62,326 nt of DNA from Acidobacteriota bacterium (GCA_026394055.1 JAPKYZ010000053.1:1-62326); one strand, 5' to 3'. Positions 1-11,194 are shown, counted from the stretch's first letter. Translations and numbers: made by a program. Notes: generated by a model from the sequence alone, not told the origin.

Positions 1-87
1 CCCAGCCGCCGTTCCGCCCCCGACTCTGTTGAGGAGTCCGAATCCCTCCTCGCGAATCTTGGTATTCTGCGACCGAGCCAGCCTTGA

Positions 88-129
88 AAAGTGTTACCTA
101 TGTGATCGGGCTAAAGTGTTACCTATGTG
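88..129. repeat. Tandem direct repeat, possible IS-end relic
   Basis: A 17-nt word beginning AAAGTGTTACC is present at 88-104 and again at 113-129, giving a 25-nt period. It lies in noncoding sequence before the first gene. Tandem short repeats ending in ATGTG resemble the multiple terminal repeats of IS21/IS481-type elements, but no transposase is nearby, so the IS origin is an inference. Nothing else was recognised in positions 1-228. Confidence 0.5.
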
Positions 130-228
130 GGCGGCCGGACACCGGCCGCTGTCTCGCTTGGACCACTGGGGTTCTTTGTCAGCGGATACTCGCGAGGCAC
201 TATACTTTCTTCAACACAGCCTTCACCT

Positions 229-951
229 ATGCCCAAACCCAGCGAACTTTACCTTGGCGTCCTCGACTTTTTTGCCGTCATCCTCCCCGGAGCGATTGCG
301 GCGGCGATTTTGCAGCAGGCTTGGGGGTCGGCGGTGTTGGGGACCGTAGTGACGCTGCCCAAATCAGAGACGGCGCAGTGGGCGGCGTTTCTCGTGACGG
401 CCTATCTGCTGGGGCACCTGATTTTCCTGGTGGGGTCGTATGTGGACCCGGTCTACGACAAGCTGCGTAAGCGGTTGAACGCGACGCGGCATCGGGATGG
501 CTGGCTGCGGCACACCGCGATACCGGAGTCGCTGGAGAAGAATCAGCAGGCGTACGTGCGGGCCACCGCGATCAGAAATTCACTGCTCGCACCAGAAGAC
601 CAGCCGGCCGTGAACTCGTTCCAGTGGGCGCGGGCGGTGCTGATCTCGAAGAACCCCGCGGCGGCGGCGGACGTGCAGCGCCTGGAGGCGGATTCGAAAT
701 TCTTCCGCAGCTTCCTGGTGGTGAGCATCTTCACCGGCATCGCCTGCTTCGAGCAGGCACACCACATTGAGGCTGCGGTGGCGTTTTTGCTGGTGATCCC
801 GTGTTTTGCCCGCTACTGCGAGCGGCGCCTAAAAAGCACCACCCAGGCCTACATCCACATCCTGACGATGCATGGCCTGGGTGAACTCGCTCGCAAGTCG
901 AAAGAAAGAGGAGCCGCTACCGCTGCACCCGGCCCGAGCCTCCGCCCTTGA
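229..951 (+). CDS. Predicted multi-pass membrane protein, unknown function
   Basis: A 240-aa protein that I do not recognise. The ATG at 229 (protein starts [10 protein letters not shown]) is chosen because the reading frame further upstream is repeat-rich and unlike protein. Hydrophobic segments are visible near residues 8-30, 50-75 and as a pair around 160-205, suggesting about four membrane spans with a polar central region. The C-terminus is rich in Ala, Gly and Pro. The gene converges on the sugar kinase and their 3' ends overlap by 35 bp. Function cannot be inferred from the context. Confidence 0.6.
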   Translation: MPKPSELYLGVLDFFAVILPGAIAAAILQQAWGSAVLGTVVTLPKSETAQWAAFLVTAYLLGHLIFLVGSYVDPVYDKLRKRLNATRHRDGWLRHTAIPESLEKNQQAYVRATAIRNSLLAPEDQPAVNSFQWARAVLISKNPAAAADVQRLEADSKFFRSFLVVSIFTGIACFEQAHHIEAAVAFLLVIPCFARYCERRLKSTTQAYIHILTMHGLGELARKSKERGAATAAPGPSLRP

Positions 952-1951
952 TCAGAGCTTCCACTTCGTCCGCGGTGAAGCGGTTGAAGTCGCCTGGAAT
1001 CGAGTGCTTCAGGCAGGAAGCGGCCACCGCGAACTCCAGCGCTTCTTGCGAGGTAGGGTAAGTGAGCAGGCCGTAAATCAAGCCGCCCGCGAAGCAGTCG
1101 CCACCGCCCACGCGGTCGACAATGTGGGTGATGTCGTAGTGCTTGGAGACCATGAACTGCTTGCGGTCATGGAAGCAAGCGCTCCAGCCATTGTGTGAGG
1201 CCGAGATTGACTCGCGCAGGGTGATGGCGATCGAGCGGAGATTGGGATACTCGGCCAGCACCGCCTCGGCCAACTTGCGGTACGCATCGTGATCCAGCTT
1301 TCCGGAGTGGACATCGACATCCACCTTGATGCCGAGCGCGGTCTGGCAATCTTCTTCGTTGGCGATGCAGACGTCGGCCAGCTTCAGCAGGTCCGGCATC
1401 ACTTCGCTGGCCTTCTTGCCGTACTTCCACAGGTTCTTGCGGTAGTTCAAATCGATCGAGACGCTGAGGCCATGCTCGCGGGCCTTCTGCATGGATTCGA
1501 TGGAGAGATCGGCCGAGGACTGGCTCAACGCGGGCGTGATGCCAGTGATGTGGAACCAGTCGCCACCGGTGAACGCCTTATCCCAATCGACATCGCCGGG
1601 GCCGGCCAGCGAGATGGACGAGTAGGCGCGGTCGTAGGCCACTTTCGCGCCGCGCTGGTTGGCACCGGGCTCGACAAAGTAGATCCCGAAGCGGCCAGTC
1701 TTGGTGCGCACGATGTGCGATGGATCAACACCAAAACGGCGCAGCTCACCGGCGAACGCCTCGGTGATTGGGTTGTTGCCCGGCAGCAGCGTGATGTAGC
1801 GGGCGTTGACGCCGAACTGGGCGCAGGCCACGGCAACGTTGGCTTCACCGCCGCCAAAAGTCGCGAGGAACTGGGGGGACTGGAGGAAGCGCTCAAAGCC
1901 GGGAGGGGCCAAGCGCAGCATGATCTCACCGAAAGAAACAACGGTAGGCAT
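917..1951 (-). CDS. kdgK: PfkB-family sugar kinase, likely 2-keto-3-deoxygluconate kinase
   Basis: A ribokinase-fold kinase of 344 aa. The N-terminus ([15 protein letters not shown]) and the [15 protein letters not shown] segment match the substrate-binding region of KdgK-like kinases. The C-terminal signature [16 protein letters not shown] carries the anion hole and catalytic Asp of the PfkB family. The family phosphorylates 2-dehydro-3-deoxygluconate to KDPG in hexuronate breakdown, but other keto-sugars are possible. It is probably cytoplasmic. It sits 14 bp downstream of the start-side end of the RidA-like gene on the same strand. A UxuA-like protein at 57.1-58.2 kb would supply the substrate in such a pathway, though it is not linked. 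Confidence 0.8.
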   Translation of the reverse strand: MPTVVSFGEIMLRLAPPGFERFLQSPQFLATFGGGEANVAVACAQFGVNARYITLLPGNNPITEAFAGELRRFGVDPSHIVRTKTGRFGIYFVEPGANQRGAKVAYDRAYSSISLAGPGDVDWDKAFTGGDWFHITGITPALSQSSADLSIESMQKAREHGLSVSIDLNYRKNLWKYGKKASEVMPDLLKLADVCIANEEDCQTALGIKVDVDVHSGKLDHDAYRKLAEAVLAEYPNLRSIAITLRESISASHNGWSACFHDRKQFMVSKHYDITHIVDRVGGGDCFAGGLIYGLLTYPTSQEALEFAVAASCLKHSIPGDFNRFTADEVEALIKGGGSGRVQR

Positions 1952-1965
1952 AAATGGGGAAACTC

Positions 1966-3111
1966 CTAATTCTGGGCCGCAACCACTTCCAGGCCAAACG
2001 AGGCATCAAGCGATGGCAGGCCTTCAAACACAATCATCGTACTGGCGGGCGGGCGGGTTTTATCCAAGTACAGGAAGCGGGTGGCGCGCACTCGTTCGAG
2101 TGACGAATTGGTGAGCGGATAGACCTGGGTGAAGAAGACGTTCTTGATCGACGTCTTTCCGCCTTCCAGCAACCGGCTCAAGCGCTCAAACGCCAGTCGC
2201 GCATCGGCCTCGGAATTGCCGAAAGCCATCTGCAGCGTTGAGAAAACAATTCTGGGCGCGCGCACCAGGGCCACCTGCGAATAGTTGGGCGAAGCAGTAA
2301 GGCCTGCGGGATTGGCCAGCGTCACCGCATTGCCCTCACCGGCGGGGAGCCGCCCGACGCCTTCGCATTCCACCACCGATTGCAGCGGCCCGCGTTGCAG
2401 CTGCACGATGGCTAGAGCCGCCCCGGGGAACACCTGCGTCGCCCGTTGGCTGACCGCCGCGTAATCGGCCAGGGAGCTCACCAGACACGTCACGCGCAGC
2501 ATGGAAGCGGCGCTGACACCCACGCCGTCAGCCGCCTTTTGCAGGTTCGCCAAGGACTTTTCCGCTGTCACCAGCACCGGACCCAGCGGGTTGTCCGGCT
2601 TGGGGTCCGCCAACACTTGCTGACCGGAGAAGAACGCCACACCGCCCGGATTGACGGCCTTCTTTTCTGCGACGGCCGCCTCAATCAACACTTGCGCGCC
2701 TTCCAGCGGCAGGGCGCCCACTTGCACCACGCTCACGGCCGGCAGCGGCTGCTTTTTGTCGCTGAACTCTTCGCTGACGATGGTTTGGATACGGCGCACA
2801 TCGCCCGAGCCCGCGACAAACGCGCGGATCTTCACCACCTGCGCGCCGCGCGGGTTGCGGATCAGGGCTTTGATGGCGTCATGCGTTTGCTGGCTTAGCA
2901 GCCCCTTGGACGACAGCGGCGACATCAGGTAGCCCAAACGCGCCGTGTCGACGGCGTTGGTGGTGGGTGGTTCGGGCAGAACTTCCAGTTGCTGCGTGGG
3001 CAGCTCTTCGTCACCCTTCTTCTTCTTTTTGCCCCCGCGTTGCGCAGCCAGAGGCGTGGCCAGCGTTAGGGCCACCAGGATCGTAATGAAAAGGCGAAGA
3101 GACCGGCTCAC
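1966..3111 (-). CDS. Exported protein with tandem RidA (YjgF)-like domains
   Basis: The GTG at 3111 is chosen because it gives a clean signal peptide ([23 protein letters not shown] region, cleaved after AAQ) in a 381-aa product. The open frame runs further upstream but crosses the promoter region of the divergent receptor gene. A Lys-rich stretch ([12 protein letters not shown]) follows the signal. Three segments (about 60-160, 170-255 and 275-380) end in RidA-like strands such as [19 protein letters not shown] and [18 protein letters not shown]. RidA enzymes hydrolyse reactive enamines and imines. Here the Arg of the usual PARS motif is missing (PAVS, PAST), so activity is doubtful and a binding role in the periplasm is possible. 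Confidence 0.65.
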   Translation of the reverse strand: MSRSLRLFITILVALTLATPLAAQRGGKKKKKGDEELPTQQLEVLPEPPTTNAVDTARLGYLMSPLSSKGLLSQQTHDAIKALIRNPRGAQVVKIRAFVAGSGDVRRIQTIVSEEFSDKKQPLPAVSVVQVGALPLEGAQVLIEAAVAEKKAVNPGGVAFFSGQQVLADPKPDNPLGPVLVTAEKSLANLQKAADGVGVSAASMLRVTCLVSSLADYAAVSQRATQVFPGAALAIVQLQRGPLQSVVECEGVGRLPAGEGNAVTLANPAGLTASPNYSQVALVRAPRIVFSTLQMAFGNSEADARLAFERLSRLLEGGKTSIKNVFFTQVYPLTNSSLERVRATRFLYLDKTRPPASTMIVFEGLPSLDASFGLEVVAAQN

Positions 3112-3176
3112 GGCAAGATTTTTGAGTTTAACAAACCTCGCCGCGCCCTCGCGGTGGCTCGGCGAACAGGAGGCCA

Positions 3177-3204
3177 CTTGCGCCGCATACAAACGTGATA
3201 TAAC
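3177..3204 (+). promoter_or_regulatory. Candidate sigma-70 promoter of the TonB-dependent receptor gene
   Basis: A CTTGCG -35-like box at 3177-3182 and a TATAAC -10-like box at 3199-3204 are separated by 16 bp, about 32 bp before the start codon at 3237. A strong ribosome-binding site (GGAGGGGG) precedes the start. This is a pattern match only. Confidence 0.4.
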
Positions 3205-3236
3205 TATCGCCACTTTCCAAGTTGGAGGGGGATTCC

Positions 3237-6200
3237 ATGCTGAAACAGATATTCGTGGCGGGGCTGATGGCAGCCGTTGCCGCCACACCCGGCTTCTCGC
3301 AAGCCGTCTACGGCACCATTGTCGGAACGGTGGTTGACCCCACCGGCGCCGCCGTCGCGGGAGCCAAGGTGACGATCACCGACACGGGCCGCGATGTCGC
3401 CACATCGGCGACCACCAATGAATCCGGCAACTTCACCCAGCGATTCCTGATCGCGGGACGTTACCGGGTTCGAGTAGAAGCAGCGGGCTTTAAGGCGCTG
3501 AATCAAGAAAACGTCGGCGTCTCCGTGGACACGGAAACTCGATTGGACCTGCTGCTGCAGGTGGGCGATGTCACCCAAACCATGGAAGTCAGCTCCGAGG
3601 CCGGCATCCTGAAAACGGAACGCAGCGACGTCAGCACGATGTGGAGTGAGAAGACGGTGACGAATCTGCCGATCTTGAGCCGCCGCTTCACCAACCTGCA
3701 GTTGATGACACCGGGCGTGGTCTCCTTCCCCACGTCACTCACCGCGGCATCTGCGGAGAACCCGCAAGGGTCCTACCGCATGCTGGTGAATGGCCAAAGC
3801 TTTGCGGGCACCAGCCACTTGTTGGATGGCACGGACAACCATGACGCGGTGCTGGGCTGGATTGTGATCAATCCGACGCTGGAATCGGTGACCGAAGCCA
3901 AGATCACCACCGCCAACTACGATGCCGAGTTCGGCGTCGCCAGTGCGGGCGTCGTCAGCGCGCAAACCAAATCCGGCACCAACCAGATGCACGGCAGCGC
4001 GTTCTGGTTCCTACGCAACGACCATATGCAGGCGCGCAACCCGTTCACGCAATCCCGCGTGATTCCCAACTCCAACGGCCGCTTGATCCCGCTGACGCAG
4101 TGGAACCAGTTCGGCGCCTCACTGGGTGGGCCGATCCTGAAGAACAAACTGTTCTACTTTGGCGACTTCCAGGGCACGCGCCGCAACACGGGCGGTGGCG
4201 CACTGTTGCGCGTGCCTACCCTTGAGGAGCGTGCGGGCGACTTGCGCGGCTTGAACCTGAACATCTTTGATCCGGCCAGCGGCGCCACACCCGCCACGCG
4301 CACGCAGTTCCCCAACAACGTCATTCCGGCCAACCGGCTCTCCGCGCAGACGCAGGCGCTGCTGCGGCAGATCCCGGGTCCGAACATCAATGCCGTGCTC
4401 GACCAGCCGAACTTTGCTTCTTCGGGCGGCGTGAAGTCCGACGACGAAGCGATCAATACGCGCGTCGATCACTACACGACGGAGAAGCTGCACATCTTCG
4501 GCCGCTACAGCTTGCAGCAATTCCGCGTGCTGGCGCCGGGCTCGTTTGGCTTGGTGGCGGGCGGACCGGGTCTCGATGCGTCGGGCTCGACGAACGCCTA
4601 TGCCGGCAAATCCGATTCGCGGAATCACTCGATCGCGGGCGGCTTCGACTATTCAGTGAAGCCGACGCTGCTGACCGACTTCCGCTTTGGCTGGTTCCGC
4701 TACAAGGTGTTTGGCCAGCCCAATGGCATTGGCACCGCGCCCGCCAAGGACGCGGGTATTCCGGGGTTGAACGTGGATGACAACTTCAACTCCGGCATGC
4801 CGGCTTTCTTCATCAACGGCTACGGCAACAACTTGTTCCGCTTCGGCTACGCACTGGGTGTGAACGGCTGCAACTGCCCGCTGATCCAGGATGAGAACCA
4901 GTATCAGTTTGTGAACAACTGGACGGCGATCAAGGGCAACCACACGTTCAAGTTCGGCGGCGACATCCGGCAGGCGCACAACCTGCGCGTACCCAGCGAC
5001 CGGCACCGTTCCGGCGAGCTGAACTTTGAAGCGGCGCGCACGCAGGGCGGGTCCGGCGGCGGGTCGGGTTTGGCGTCGTTCCTGGTGGGCGATGTGACTA
5101 GCTTCTCGCGCTATGTTTCAAACTCGCTCGACGCGCGCGAGACCCAGAATCGCTGGTTCTTCTTCGCGCAGGATTCGTGGCGCGTCACCAAAAAGCTGAC
5201 GGTGAACTACGGCTTGCGCTGGGAGATCTACCGGCCGCAGTTCGTGAACCAGGCGGGCAACGGCGGCTTCCTGAACTCGACCACTGGCGAGGTGATGGTG
5301 GCCGGGCAGAACGGCGTCGGCAGTGACCTGAATGTGAAGGCGCCCTGGACCAACTTTGCTCCGCGGCTGGGCATCGCTTATCAGCTGAACTCGAAGACGG
5401 TGGTCCGCACCGGCTACGGCCGAGGCTACAACCTGGGCGTGTTCGGCTCCATCTTTGGCCACAACGTCACACAGAACCTGCCGGTGCTGGGTATCCAGTC
5501 CGATCAACCGGCGCAGAACTTCGACCGCGTCTTCACCCTCGCCAATGGCCCCACGGCATTGAACCCCGGCACCATTCTCGCCGCGCAGCCCAAGGGTCCC
5601 AACGGCTTCAACATGCTGCCCAATGGCGTGACGGCGTTCATGATCACCAACCCCATCCGGTTCCCCACCGTCGATGCCTGGAACTTCACGGTGCAGCGGC
5701 AGATCGGCAACTTCTCGCTGGAAGCGGCCTATGTCGGCACCAAGGGCACCCACGTGTTCGCAGGCACCGGTGGTGACTACGACCCCAACCAGGCCGACAT
5801 CAATGGCTTCGGTACGCTGACCACCAACCAGCGCAAGCCCTTCTTCCAGAAGTTCGGCTGGGCGCAGAACCTCCGCTACTACGGCAGCGATGCGTCCAAC
5901 AACTATCACTCCATCCAGATCCGGGGCGACCGGCGCTTCTCCAGCGGCCTGTCGGTGATGTCGCACTACACGTTCTCGAAGAACATCGACTACGAAGGCA
6001 CTTACTATCCGCGCGACGCCAAGCTGGCCCGTGGGCCATCGAGCAACAACCGTCCGCATGTCTTCTTCGTCGGGTCACTCTATGAGATCCCGGTGGGCCG
6101 CGGGCGCAAGTTCCTCTCGAGCGGTTCCAAGGTAGCCGAATTCGTACTGGGTGGCTGGCAGATGAATGGCACCTACAACTGGATGAGCGGCCAACCGCTG

Positions 6201-6632
6201 ACGCCCAGCTATCGCGATTGCAACGCCGACCGCGACACCGGCTGGTGCCGTCCGGACCTGATCGGCGACTACTCCGTCAGCGACCCCAGCCAGTTCGGCT
6301 GGTTCAAGACCGCGTCGGTGCCGCTGACGGCGAACGGCCAGATTGATGGCCCCTGGCAGCGTCCGCAGCGGGCCAAGTTCGGCACCATTGGCCGCAACAT
6401 GATCAGCGGGCCGTCTTTTGCGCAGATGGACTTGTCGTTCTTCAAGAGCTTCACCATCAAGGAAGGCATCCGGACCCAGTTCCGGGCCGAGTCGTTCAAC
6501 TTCCTGAACCACACCAATCTGGCCAATCCCAACGCTTGCGTCGATTGCCCAGGTGTCGCGGGCCGCATCTTTGGCGCCTTCGCCAACTATGTGCCGCGCC
6601 AATGGCAGATGGCGCTGAAGGTGGAGTTCTAA
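3237..6632 (+). CDS. TonB-dependent receptor, Oar-like, with carboxypeptidase-regulatory domain
   Basis: A 1131-aa outer-membrane protein. The ATG at 3237 follows a GGAGGGGG ribosome-binding site by about 6 nt and opens a signal peptide (MLKQIFVAGLMAAVAATPGFSQ region). Residues about 25-105 form a carboxypeptidase-regulatory-like beta-sandwich (GTVVDPTGAAVAGAKVTITD). A TonB plug follows to about 230 (SVTEAKITTANYDAEFG, VSAQTKSGTNQMHGS), then a long beta barrel. The last residue is Phe (QMALKVEF), as in barrel proteins handled by the BAM complex. Such receptors are greatly expanded in Solibacter-type acidobacteria and are thought to import large glycans or peptides. The downstream DUF1549/DUF1501 pair suggests a joint substrate-use locus. 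Confidence 0.85.
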   Translation: MLKQIFVAGLMAAVAATPGFSQAVYGTIVGTVVDPTGAAVAGAKVTITDTGRDVATSATTNESGNFTQRFLIAGRYRVRVEAAGFKALNQENVGVSVDTETRLDLLLQVGDVTQTMEVSSEAGILKTERSDVSTMWSEKTVTNLPILSRRFTNLQLMTPGVVSFPTSLTAASAENPQGSYRMLVNGQSFAGTSHLLDGTDNHDAVLGWIVINPTLESVTEAKITTANYDAEFGVASAGVVSAQTKSGTNQMHGSAFWFLRNDHMQARNPFTQSRVIPNSNGRLIPLTQWNQFGASLGGPILKNKLFYFGDFQGTRRNTGGGALLRVPTLEERAGDLRGLNLNIFDPASGATPATRTQFPNNVIPANRLSAQTQALLRQIPGPNINAVLDQPNFASSGGVKSDDEAINTRVDHYTTEKLHIFGRYSLQQFRVLAPGSFGLVAGGPGLDASGSTNAYAGKSDSRNHSIAGGFDYSVKPTLLTDFRFGWFRYKVFGQPNGIGTAPAKDAGIPGLNVDDNFNSGMPAFFINGYGNNLFRFGYALGVNGCNCPLIQDENQYQFVNNWTAIKGNHTFKFGGDIRQAHNLRVPSDRHRSGELNFEAARTQGGSGGGSGLASFLVGDVTSFSRYVSNSLDARETQNRWFFFAQDSWRVTKKLTVNYGLRWEIYRPQFVNQAGNGGFLNSTTGEVMVAGQNGVGSDLNVKAPWTNFAPRLGIAYQLNSKTVVRTGYGRGYNLGVFGSIFGHNVTQNLPVLGIQSDQPAQNFDRVFTLANGPTALNPGTILAAQPKGPNGFNMLPNGVTAFMITNPIRFPTVDAWNFTVQRQIGNFSLEAAYVGTKGTHVFAGTGGDYDPNQADINGFGTLTTNQRKPFFQKFGWAQNLRYYGSDASNNYHSIQIRGDRRFSSGLSVMSHYTFSKNIDYEGTYYPRDAKLARGPSSNNRPHVFFVGSLYEIPVGRGRKFLSSGSKVAEFVLGGWQMNGTYNWMSGQPLTPSYRDCNADRDTGWCRPDLIGDYSVSDPSQFGWFKTASVPLTANGQIDGPWQRPQRAKFGTIGRNMISGPSFAQMDLSFFKSFTIKEGIRTQFRAESFNFLNHTNLANPNACVDCPGVAGRIFGAFANYVPRQWQMALKVEF

Positions 6633-6660
6633 GCCGCACTTCCCCTCATCGGCCCTCTCA

Positions 6661-6714
6661 CCGGCCCGCCGCTGCCTGGTCCTTCTGACTGGGCGTTGGC
6701 GGGCCGGCTTGCTT
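6661..6714 (+). terminator. Probable terminator after the receptor gene
   Basis: Inverted arms CCGGCCCGCC (6661-6670) and GGCGGGCCGG (6698-6707) form a 10-bp GC stem, followed by CTTGCTTT. The hairpin lies 28 bp after the receptor stop codon. The U-tract is imperfect. Confidence 0.55.
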
Positions 6715-6790
6715 TGCCGCAGACGCTCGCGAGCGCAGCAGTCGAGGGCTACCCAACGTCATCTCAACTCGATATCATGTCGGACGAACC

Positions 6791-9700
6791 GTGAACCGCA
6801 GCCTCTACTCACTTGCAGTTTTTGCCTCCCTGACGGGCTTCGCCGCGGACTTCAACCGTGATGTCCGGCCCATTCTGTCGGACCGCTGCTATGCCTGCCA
6901 CGGGCCGGATGCGGCGGCGCGCAAGATCAAGCTGCGGTTGGATCGGGAAGAGGATGCTCGGCAGGCGATTGAGTCCGGCGAACTGTTGCGGCGGATCAGC
7001 TCGAACGACCCGGCGCGTCGCATGCCGCCCGTGTTTACGGGGGCGAAGCTGTCGGACCCGGAAGTAAAGCTGATCGGCGAATGGGTGAGCGAGGGCGCGA
7101 AGTGGCAGAAGCATTGGTCTCTGATTCCGCCCGTCCGTCCGGCGTTGCCCGCGCTGAAGGCCGGCTGGAACGTGCAGAATCCGATTGACCGGTTCGTGCT
7201 GGCGCGCCTCGATCGAGAGGGCTTGGCGGCATCGAAGGAAGCGGGCAAGGCCACGCTGATCCGGCGGGCGACGCTCGATTTGACGGGGCTTCCGCCGACA
7301 CCGGCGGAGGTGGATGCTTTTGCGAAGGACACCTCGCCCGAAGCCTATGAGCGCTTGCTCGACCGGCTGCTCGCCTCTCCCCGCTACGGCGAGCGCATGG
7401 CTGCCCGGTGGCTGGATGCGGCGCGGTATGCCGACACCAACGGCTATCAAACCGACGCCGAGCGGGTGATGTGGCGCTGGCGGGATTGGGTGATTGAGGC
7501 ATTCAACCGCAATCAACCGTTTGATCAATTTGCTACCGAACAGATCGCCGGTGATCTGCTGCCGAATGCGACGTTGAGCCAGCGGATCGCCACCGGCTTC
7601 AATCGCAACCACCGCGGCAACTCTGAAGGCGGCATCGTGCCGGAAGAGTACTTGAACGAGTACGCTGTCGATCGCGTGGAGACCACCAGCACCGTGTTCC
7701 TGGGCCTGACCGTGGGCTGCGCGCGCTGCCACAACCACAAGTACGACCCGATCCTGCAACGCGACTTCTACCAGTTTGTCGCCTACTTCAACAGCATCCC
7801 AGAGATCGGCCGCTATCTGAAGTACGGCAATTCCCCGCCCTATGTGAAGGCGCCGACGCCCGATCAGGAGCGGCAGTTGAAGACGCTCGATGATCGCTGG
7901 AAGGCGGCGGCGGGGCGCTTTGACGCGCGCATGCCTGAGATCGAACGGCAGCAGCTGGCGTGGCAGAAGACGCTATCGCCAGCGGCCGATTGGTCCGTGC
8001 GGGAAGGCTTGGCCTTTGAGGCGGCATTGAATGAGAGCACGGCGGGCAAGGTGGGCGGGGCCGCGCATTTCAATGGCTCCCGCGTGGAGACGTTGGGCGA
8101 GCAGGCGGATTACGGCTTCTACGACAAGTTCACCGTCGCCTTGTGGATGCGGCCGGAAGCGGCGACGGGCGCGATCGTGACGCGCGCGGTCGACAAGACG
8201 GACGACGAAGGCTGGAGCGTCTATCTCGAAAACAGCAAGCTGCAGGTGAACCTGATCAAGCGGCGCCTGGATGATTCGATTCGTCTGGAGACGGTGCGGG
8301 CGCTGCCGGTCGGCGAGTGGCAGCACGTAGCGATCAGCTATGACGGCTCGCGATTGGCGAGCGGGGTGAAGATCTTCATCAATGGCCGTTCGGAGCCGGT
8401 GAACATTATTCTCGACGCCATCAACCAGGACTTCCGGGCCAAGGCTCCGCTGCGGTTGGGCGCGGGTGGGTATCTGGAAGCGAAGTTCCGGGGCGATCTG
8501 GATGAGTTGCGGATCTATGGGCGCGCGGTGACGGATGAAGAGGCGGCGATTCTGGCCACCTCGCGCACGCTGGGCGAGCTGGCTCGGACGACGTCGCGGG
8601 CGACCGCCGAAGCGGCGAAGCTCCGCGCGGCCTTCCTCAATACGGCAGCCAGCACCGAGATTCGGCAAGCGGCGAAGGAAGCGCATCAGGCGCAGCTGGA
8701 CTACGCGACGTATCTCGAAAGCGTGCCGACGGTGATGGTGATGGAGGAAGCGGCGGCTCCGAAGCCGACGTTTGTGCTGGATCGCGGTTCGTACGACCGG
8801 CCACGTGAACCAGTCCAACGGGGCGTGCCCGGGGCGCTGCATCCGCTGCCGGCCGGGGCGCCGCCCAATCGCCTGGGCCTCGCCCAATGGATCACCAGCC
8901 GCGAGAATCCGTTGACGGCGCGCGTGACGGTGAACCGGTTTTGGCAGATGTATTTCGGAACGGGCCTGGTGAAGACGGTGGAGGATTTTGGCTCTCAGGG
9001 AGAGTGGCCGGCGAATCTCGATCTGCTGGACTGGTTGGCCACGGAGTTCGTCGAGAGCGGGTGGGACGTGAAGAAGCTGCAGAAGACGATTCTGCTGAGC
9101 GCCACCTACCGTCAGCAATCGAACGTCACGCCGGAGATGGAAAGCCGGGACCCGGAGAATCGGTTGCTCGCGCGCGGACCGCGCTACCGGCTGCCGGCCG
9201 AGATGCTGCGCGATCAGGCGTTGGCGGCGGCTGGGCTGCTGTCGGCGCGCATCGGTGGGCCTTCGGTGAAGCCCTATCAGCCGCTGGGCCTCTGGGCGGA
9301 GCTGGGCGACAAGGATTATGAGCGGGACAAAGGCGAGGGTCTCTACCGGCGCAGCTTGTACACGTTCTGGAAGCGCACCTCCGCGCCGCCTTTCATGTCG
9401 ACCTTTGATTCCGCGCTGCGCGAGATCTGCACCGTGCGCGAGAGCCGGACCAACACGCCGCTGCAGGCGCTAAACCTGATGAACGACGTCACCTTCTTGG
9501 AGGCGGCGCGCGTACTGGCTGAGAAGGCGATGCTGACCGCGGCCGGCGATGCGCGGATTGATGAGATCTATCTGCGCGTACTGGGGCGCAAGGCCACCGA
9601 AGCGGAGCGCACGACGCTCAACAAGTCGCTGGCCTACTATCAAGACCGCTTCCAGTCGGACCCGCGCTTGGCGAAGGAACTACTAGCCCAAGGCGACGCC

Positions 9701-9796
9701 CCGCGCAACGCATCTTTGGCCGCGCCGGAACATGCCGCCTACATGGCCGTGGCCAGTTTGGTGCTGAGTCTCGATGAGGCGCTTTCGAAGGAGTAA
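6791..9796 (+). CDS. DUF1549/DUF1553 protein with cytochrome-type N-terminus and LamG domain
   Basis: A 1001-aa exported protein with a GTG start and a short signal peptide ([17 protein letters not shown]). A planctomycete-type cytochrome c domain (PSCyt1) follows, with the haem-binding motif CYACH near residue 36. A DUF1549 region (about 130-340; [26 protein letters not shown]) contains another CxxCH-like site. A LamG/concanavalin-like domain (about 400-590; [22 protein letters not shown]) is inserted before the C-terminal DUF1553 (about 690-980; [15 protein letters not shown]). These proteins typically pair with DUF1501 proteins, as here (5-bp gap). Their biochemistry is unproven; polysaccharide or sulfated-glycan use is often proposed. 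Confidence 0.85.
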   Translation: MNRSLYSLAVFASLTGFAADFNRDVRPILSDRCYACHGPDAAARKIKLRLDREEDARQAIESGELLRRISSNDPARRMPPVFTGAKLSDPEVKLIGEWVSEGAKWQKHWSLIPPVRPALPALKAGWNVQNPIDRFVLARLDREGLAASKEAGKATLIRRATLDLTGLPPTPAEVDAFAKDTSPEAYERLLDRLLASPRYGERMAARWLDAARYADTNGYQTDAERVMWRWRDWVIEAFNRNQPFDQFATEQIAGDLLPNATLSQRIATGFNRNHRGNSEGGIVPEEYLNEYAVDRVETTSTVFLGLTVGCARCHNHKYDPILQRDFYQFVAYFNSIPEIGRYLKYGNSPPYVKAPTPDQERQLKTLDDRWKAAAGRFDARMPEIERQQLAWQKTLSPAADWSVREGLAFEAALNESTAGKVGGAAHFNGSRVETLGEQADYGFYDKFTVALWMRPEAATGAIVTRAVDKTDDEGWSVYLENSKLQVNLIKRRLDDSIRLETVRALPVGEWQHVAISYDGSRLASGVKIFINGRSEPVNIILDAINQDFRAKAPLRLGAGGYLEAKFRGDLDELRIYGRAVTDEEAAILATSRTLGELARTTSRATAEAAKLRAAFLNTAASTEIRQAAKEAHQAQLDYATYLESVPTVMVMEEAAAPKPTFVLDRGSYDRPREPVQRGVPGALHPLPAGAPPNRLGLAQWITSRENPLTARVTVNRFWQMYFGTGLVKTVEDFGSQGEWPANLDLLDWLATEFVESGWDVKKLQKTILLSATYRQQSNVTPEMESRDPENRLLARGPRYRLPAEMLRDQALAAAGLLSARIGGPSVKPYQPLGLWAELGDKDYERDKGEGLYRRSLYTFWKRTSAPPFMSTFDSALREICTVRESRTNTPLQALNLMNDVTFLEAARVLAEKAMLTAAGDARIDEIYLRVLGRKATEAERTTLNKSLAYYQDRFQSDPRLAKELLAQGDAPRNASLAAPEHAAYMAVASLVLSLDEALSKE

Positions 9797-9801
9797 CTAC
9801 G

Positions 9802-11187
9802 ATGCTGAGTCGCCGTCAGGTTCTCCAAAACACGCTGGGGCTCGCCGCGTTGAATGCGCTGGGGGCGGACACGGTGCCCCAATCCGGCCCGCACTTTGCG
9901 CCTAAGGCCAAGCGCGTGATCTATCTGTTCCAGTACGGTGGGCCGTCGCAGATTGATCTGTTTGATCCGAAGCCGACGCTCGCGAAGATGCAGGGCCAGG
10001 ACCTGCCGGGGTCGATCCGGATGGGGCAGCGGCTGACTGCCATGACCGCCGGGCAGACGACGTTCCCGATTGCGCAATCGATCTTCCCCACCTCGCAGCG
10101 CGGCCAGAGTGGCGCTTGGGTGAGCGATCTGCTGCCGTACACCGCGAAGGTAGCGGACAACCTCACCTTCATCCGGTCGATGCAGACCGAACAGATCAAC
10201 CACGACCCCGGCGTCACCTTCTTCCAGACCGGCTTCCAACTGGCTGGGCGCCCCTCGATTGGTTCCTGGCTGGCCTACGGGCTGGGCAGCGAGAACAAGG
10301 ATCTGCCGGCGTTTATCGTGATGACCTCCAAGGGCGGCACGCTGGGCGATCAACCGCTGGCCGACCGGCTGTGGGGCAGCGGCTTTTTGCCGACCAAGTA
10401 TCAAGGCGTGAAGTTCCGTGCGGGTGCGGATCCGGTGCTGTATCTGTCGAACCCACCGGGCCTCGACCGGGAGGCGCGGCGGCGGTTTCTGGATGACTTA
10501 AACACGCTGAACCGGGCGAAGCTAGAAGAGACGGGCGACCCCGAAATTTCGACGCGCATTGCGCAGTACGAGATGGCGTTCCGGATGCAGACTTCGGTGC
10601 CGGAGTTGACGGACCTCAGCAAGGAACCGGCGTCGACGTTTGATCGCTACGGCCCGGATTCACGTATTCCGGGCACCTACGCCGCCAATTGCCTGCTGGC
10701 CCGGCGGCTGGCGGAGCGTGGTGTCCGCTGCATCCAACTGTTCCATCGCGGCTGGGATCAGCATCAGCAGTTGCCCACGTACCTGCGCGCGCAGTGCCAG
10801 CAGACCGATCAGGCCTCCGCGGCCCTAGTGCTCGACTTGAAGGAGCGCGGGTTGCTGGACGACACGCTGGTGGTGTGGGGCGGCGAGTTCGGCCGCACGG
10901 TCTATTGCCAAGGCAAGCTGACACCGGAAGACTACGGGCGTGATCACCACCCGCGCTGCTTTACGGTGTGGATGGCGGGGGGCGGCATCAAGCCGGGCGT
11001 GACGTATGGGACGACCGACGACTTCAGCTACAACGTCACCGAGAACCCCGTCCACGTGCACGACCTGCACGCCACTATCCTGCATAGCCTGGGGCTTGAC
11101 CACACCAAGCTGACCTACAAGTTCCAAGGCCGCCACTACCGGCTCACCGACGTGCACGGGCGCGTGGTGCGGGACGTGCTGGCGTGA
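9802..11187 (+). CDS. DUF1501 family protein, Tat-exported
   Basis: A 461-aa protein beginning [21 protein letters not shown], a twin-arginine-like signal. The body matches DUF1501, an alkaline-phosphatase-superfamily fold: [19 protein letters not shown] near the N-terminus, [13 protein letters not shown] in the middle, and [10 protein letters not shown] near residue 360, where the superfamily has metal ligands. It ends with a conserved tail ([18 protein letters not shown]). The start lies 5 bp after the DUF1549/DUF1553 stop, so the two are co-transcribed. It may act as a sulfatase- or phosphatase-like partner in the periplasm, which is inferred from fold only. Confidence 0.85.
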   Translation: MLSRRQVLQNTLGLAALNALGADTVPQSGPHFAPKAKRVIYLFQYGGPSQIDLFDPKPTLAKMQGQDLPGSIRMGQRLTAMTAGQTTFPIAQSIFPTSQRGQSGAWVSDLLPYTAKVADNLTFIRSMQTEQINHDPGVTFFQTGFQLAGRPSIGSWLAYGLGSENKDLPAFIVMTSKGGTLGDQPLADRLWGSGFLPTKYQGVKFRAGADPVLYLSNPPGLDREARRRFLDDLNTLNRAKLEETGDPEISTRIAQYEMAFRMQTSVPELTDLSKEPASTFDRYGPDSRIPGTYAANCLLARRLAERGVRCIQLFHRGWDQHQQLPTYLRAQCQQTDQASAALVLDLKERGLLDDTLVVWGGEFGRTVYCQGKLTPEDYGRDHHPRCFTVWMAGGGIKPGVTYGTTDDFSYNVTENPVHVHDLHATILHSLGLDHTKLTYKFQGRHYRLTDVHGRVVRDVLA

Positions 11188-11194
11188 GGTTGGG

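Noticed and set aside
5118..6059. A 313-codon minus-strand open frame inside the TonB-dependent receptor gene
   Set aside because: Antisense shadow without ribosome-binding site or recognisable domain.
7973..9118. A 381-codon minus-strand open frame inside the DUF1549/DUF1553 gene
   Set aside because: Arg/His/Gln-rich translation typical of antisense in GC-rich genes; no motif.
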